Positions 61,444 through 64,000 of a stretch of 64,000 nt of DNA are shown in pieces. A program made the translations under genes and the position numbers. A model generated the notes under the pieces. The model saw only the letters and a program-made list of their open reading frames with translations, made no database searches and was not told where the DNA came from. The DNA comes from Arthrobacter sp. MYb229. GTDB taxonomy: Bacteria > Actinomycetota > Actinomycetes > Actinomycetales > Micrococcaceae. The number at the start of each line of letters is the position of its first letter. Positions within the stretch are counted from its first letter, which is position 1. The DNA lies in the NCBI RefSeq assembly GCF_002975405.1, contig NZ_PCPS01000002.1, positions 1 through 64,000 on the forward strand, given 5' to 3'.

Positions 61444-63549
61444 ATGACCGACTTATCGCAGCAAGGTGCCACGACAACGGATGCGCCGGATCACAGAGTA
61501 CCGGGGATCGCGCTAGTAGGGCTGAACGGGTTCGGACGCCAGCACCTGCTGAACATCCACCGCCTCGTTGCGCTGGGTAAAGCCAATTTTGTGGCCGGTG
61601 CCGGCCCCGACGATCCGGGGCCGGACATCCGCGGTGAAGACACCCCCATATTCGCCTCCCTTGATGCGTTGATCGACTCCGATATCAGCCCGGATATCAT
61701 CATTGTTTCGACGCCAATCAACACCCACCACGAACTGGCGCTCAAGGCACTTATGACCGGCGCCGATCTGTACCTGGAGAAGCCTCCTACGGCTACCTTC
61801 GCGCAATACCAGGAACTGCTTTCTGCTGCCCGGGAGGCCGGAGGCCGGGTGCAGGTCGGTTTTCAGGCAGTTGGCTCCTTGGCTTTAGCGGCTCTCGAGG
61901 AGTTTTTTGTTGATGATGCGCGTGATTCACCCATCGGCGAGTTGCGCGCCGTCGGTGCCTCCGGTACCTGGCTGCGCACTCAGGGGTATTATGATCGGGC
62001 GCCTTGGGCCGGCCACCGAGTCCTGGATGGCATCCACATTGCCGACGGGGTCATCACCAATCCGCTGGCCCACGCGGTGATGAGTGCCCTGCACATTGCC
62101 GGGGCACGCCGAGCCGAGGATGTCGCCGCACTTTCCACCGAGCTTTACCACGCCCATGATATCGAAGCCGATGACACCTCGGTGCTCTGCCTGCGCACGG
62201 TGAAGGGGATCCCGGTGACTGCCGCGTTAACCGTGTGCGCGGCCGAGCAACGCGACCCGTGGGTCACCGTCTACGGGACCGAAGGTCAAGCAACCCTGTA
62301 CTACACACGAGACGAGCTGGTGGTTCGCCCCAACCCGGATCTCGGCGGTGAAGAATATATCCGCAGCTTCGGTCGAGTTAACCTGCTCGAAAATCTTGTG
62401 GATGTGCGAAGCGGCGCAGCGCCAAAACTGCTGTGCCCCTTGGAAAATGCCGGAGCGTTCATGAAAGTCCTCGAACAGGTGCGGACCTCACCCGATCCGC
62501 AAGCGATCTGCCGCAGCGAGGTTTATGGCGTAGGCGAAGATGGAGAATATCATCCGGTGGTTCCAGACATCGAAAGGTTCATTGACCGCGCGGTGGCCGC
62601 GCAAACTGCGTTCTCTTCCCTAGGAGCCCCGTGGGCCAAGCCGGCACCCACTAGCGGAACTCTCCAGATCGCCCATCCGATCAGTGGCGATCCCGTGGAG
62701 GTTGCGCGGCTACGCACCGGAACGGACATTGCCCCGACAAACTCACCACGCCCATTCCTTGATCAGCTGCGCACGCTCGACGGTGTCACCGTCAGTGACC
62801 AGCAACCCCTGGACCACACCTGGCATCTCGGTCTGGGAGTCGCGCTGCAGGATGTCAATGGAACCAATTTCTGGGGCGGACGAACCTACACGCGCTCAGC
62901 TGGGCGTTATCTCTGGAAAGCTGACCATGGGCACATTCGCGCCGTCTGCGAGGAATTCAACGAATCCAATTCCGCTGTCACTTCGCATCTTGAATGGGTT
63001 GACCACCATGGACAAGTGCTCCTTGATGAATACCGTACCGTTCGAGCGGAGGCTTTTGAACGGTTGCAAATCCGAGGCTGGTCATTGGACTTTGAGTTTG
63101 CCCTGCAAGCGCGCGACCAGCAGGTATCGCTGGGGTCTCCTGGTTCCAACGGGCGGGACCAGGGCGGCTATGGCGGATTCTTCTGGCGCCTGCCGGCCGT
63201 GCATCGGGGCGAAATCTATACAGCAAATGCCTCCGGTGAATCGGCCGTGCATGGCTCCACCAGTGATTGGCTGGCATTTAGCGCAGTTTTTTCCGCCGAT
63301 TCGGTGGGATTGAATTCCCGCGACCTGGGCCATGGGGCCGCAACGCTCATCTTCTGTTCCACAGCGCATGACCCATGGTTTGTTCGGTACTCGGGATATC
63401 CCGGCATCGGCGCATCGCTGGCGTGGGATAGCCCGGTGATTCTGGAGCCAAGCGCCTTGGCCAGCCGCAAGGTTCGGATTCTGGTCGTTGACGGAGCACT
63501 CTCCAAGCAGCAAAGTGCCCAGCTGGCCGAAACGTTCAATCAAGAATAA
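61444..63549 (+). CDS. Gfo/Idh/MocA oxidoreductase fused to a DUF6807 (PmoA-like) domain
   Basis: A 701-residue fusion. Residues 1-400 are a Gfo/Idh/MocA dehydrogenase (GIALVGLNGFGRQHLLNIHRL and LYLEKPPTATFAQYQELL). Residues about 410-700 form a beta-rich domain of the DUF6807/PmoA type, with HTWHLGLGVALQDVNGTNFWGGRTY and GGYGGFFWRLPAV resembling the conserved His/Gly-rich stretches of that family. The two are usually separate genes. It lies 47 bp after the isomerase and 28 bp before the next gene, so it belongs to the LacI-controlled operon. The DUF6807 part may bind a carbohydrate; no activity is known. Confidence 0.85.
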   Translation: MTDLSQQGATTTDAPDHRVPGIALVGLNGFGRQHLLNIHRLVALGKANFVAGAGPDDPGPDIRGEDTPIFASLDALIDSDISPDIIIVSTPINTHHELALKALMTGADLYLEKPPTATFAQYQELLSAAREAGGRVQVGFQAVGSLALAALEEFFVDDARDSPIGELRAVGASGTWLRTQGYYDRAPWAGHRVLDGIHIADGVITNPLAHAVMSALHIAGARRAEDVAALSTELYHAHDIEADDTSVLCLRTVKGIPVTAALTVCAAEQRDPWVTVYGTEGQATLYYTRDELVVRPNPDLGGEEYIRSFGRVNLLENLVDVRSGAAPKLLCPLENAGAFMKVLEQVRTSPDPQAICRSEVYGVGEDGEYHPVVPDIERFIDRAVAAQTAFSSLGAPWAKPAPTSGTLQIAHPISGDPVEVARLRTGTDIAPTNSPRPFLDQLRTLDGVTVSDQQPLDHTWHLGLGVALQDVNGTNFWGGRTYTRSAGRYLWKADHGHIRAVCEEFNESNSAVTSHLEWVDHHGQVLLDEYRTVRAEAFERLQIRGWSLDFEFALQARDQQVSLGSPGSNGRDQGGYGGFFWRLPAVHRGEIYTANASGESAVHGSTSDWLAFSAVFSADSVGLNSRDLGHGAATLIFCSTAHDPWFVRYSGYPGIGASLAWDSPVILEPSALASRKVRILVVDGALSKQQSAQLAETFNQE

Positions 63550-63577
63550 CTTCCTACTCCATCTCGGCAGGAGAAGT

Positions 63578-64000
63578 ATGCCCCTCAATGAATATAACCT
63601 CAAGCATGCCCAGCTGGTGGATCTGCTCGACGAGCTGGGCGCGGACGCTATCTTGCTGTCCACCGCGGGGTCGCTGTCGTGGTACCTAGCCGGCGCTCGA
63701 ACCCATGTTTCGCTGGCGAGTCCTCCGGCACTGCGTGTGTTGGTGCACCGCGAAGGTTGTGAGATCGCCACGCCGCTGAGCGAAGCGGACCGCTTGCTTG
63801 CCGAAGAACTGCGCAAAGTCCCCGAGGCCCGGTTGCACATTCTGGACTGGTACGAGTCACTCGACGACTATGCGGCATGGTGCCCAGAGGTGCGTGGACT
63901 GGAGGTCTTGTCCGAGGCCCGAGTGGAGGTGCAGCTGCGAGGCTTGCGTACCGTTCTATGCGACGCCGAGGTCAGCAGGTACCGAGGTCTCTGTGTGGCT
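63578..64000 (+). CDS. N-terminal part of an M24-like peptidase/creatinase-fold protein (cut by window end)
   Basis: At least 141 residues with no stop before the window ends. AGGAGAA lies before the ATG. The start (HAQLVDLLDELGADAILLSTAGSLSWYLAGARTHVS) resembles the N-terminal creatinase domain of M24 proteins, in which a region like YLTGxR precedes the metal-binding C-terminal domain. The catalytic part lies outside. It is the last visible gene of the LacI-controlled operon. M24-like members appear in sugar and cyclitol catabolic loci, where their role is unclear. Confidence 0.55.
   Translation, partial: MPLNEYNLKHAQLVDLLDELGADAILLSTAGSLSWYLAGARTHVSLASPPALRVLVHREGCEIATPLSEADRLLAEELRKVPEARLHILDWYESLDDYAAWCPEVRGLEVLSEARVEVQLRGLRTVLCDAEVSRYRGLCVA

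Overview
The window is GC-rich and densely packed, with short intergenic gaps, many 1-14 bp start/stop overlaps, frequent GTG starts and several likely leaderless genes. Gene content and order (ftsH-folE-folP-folBK-DUF3180-PH-PH-DUF2520-panC, rmuC, a DUF222/HNH gene, a TPP-controlled thiM-thiE-thiD/tenA operon) point to a high-GC actinobacterium. Micrococcaceae of the Arthrobacter/Glutamicibacter type is the best guess from sequence alone. No tRNA, CRISPR array, insertion sequence or prophage was seen. The left edge is the leader and promoter of an rRNA operon transcribed leftward out of the window.

1-14 kb is a core housekeeping block, nearly all on the minus strand: peptidoglycan carboxypeptidase (dacB), a DUF2342 metalloprotease, tilS, hpt, ftsH, the folate genes folE, folP and fused folB-folK, small membrane proteins, and panC. 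14-38 kb is more mixed. It holds ppa, a MocR regulator divergent from a YczE membrane protein, rmuC, an L,D-transpeptidase, a large Pls-like single-module NRPS with a membrane/hexapeptide C-terminus, an acyltransferase-like membrane protein, pcp, an M20 hydrolase, a duplicated 47-bp element before a SatD-like gene, a DUF222-HNH gene behind a LexA-like box, serS, a DAG-kinase-like protein, pheA, an amidase and a peptide transporter.

38-49 kb holds pgm, a LysP-type lysine permease, an aldehyde dehydrogenase, a membrane-protein/GntR pair with its own palindromic operator, and a thiamine salvage operon under a TPP riboswitch that seems to continue into an NCS2 permease. 49-55 kb holds a sugar MFS transporter converging on a beta-phosphoglucomutase/GH65 phosphorylase fusion, divergent from a degenerate aminoglycoside-phosphotransferase-like protein.

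55-64 kb is a LacI-controlled catabolic locus. An orphan sugar-binding lipoprotein and a LacI regulator lie on one strand. Opposite is an operon of a Gfo/Idh/MocA dehydrogenase, a DUF993 aldolase-fold protein, a TIM-barrel isomerase, a Gfo/Idh-DUF6807 fusion and the start of an M24-like protein. Near-identical LacI operators sit just after the -10 boxes of both promoters, which ties the two arms into one regulon. Its substrate cannot be read from the sequence. This locus and the lysine-coded Pls-like synthetase are the two best candidates for undescribed biology here.
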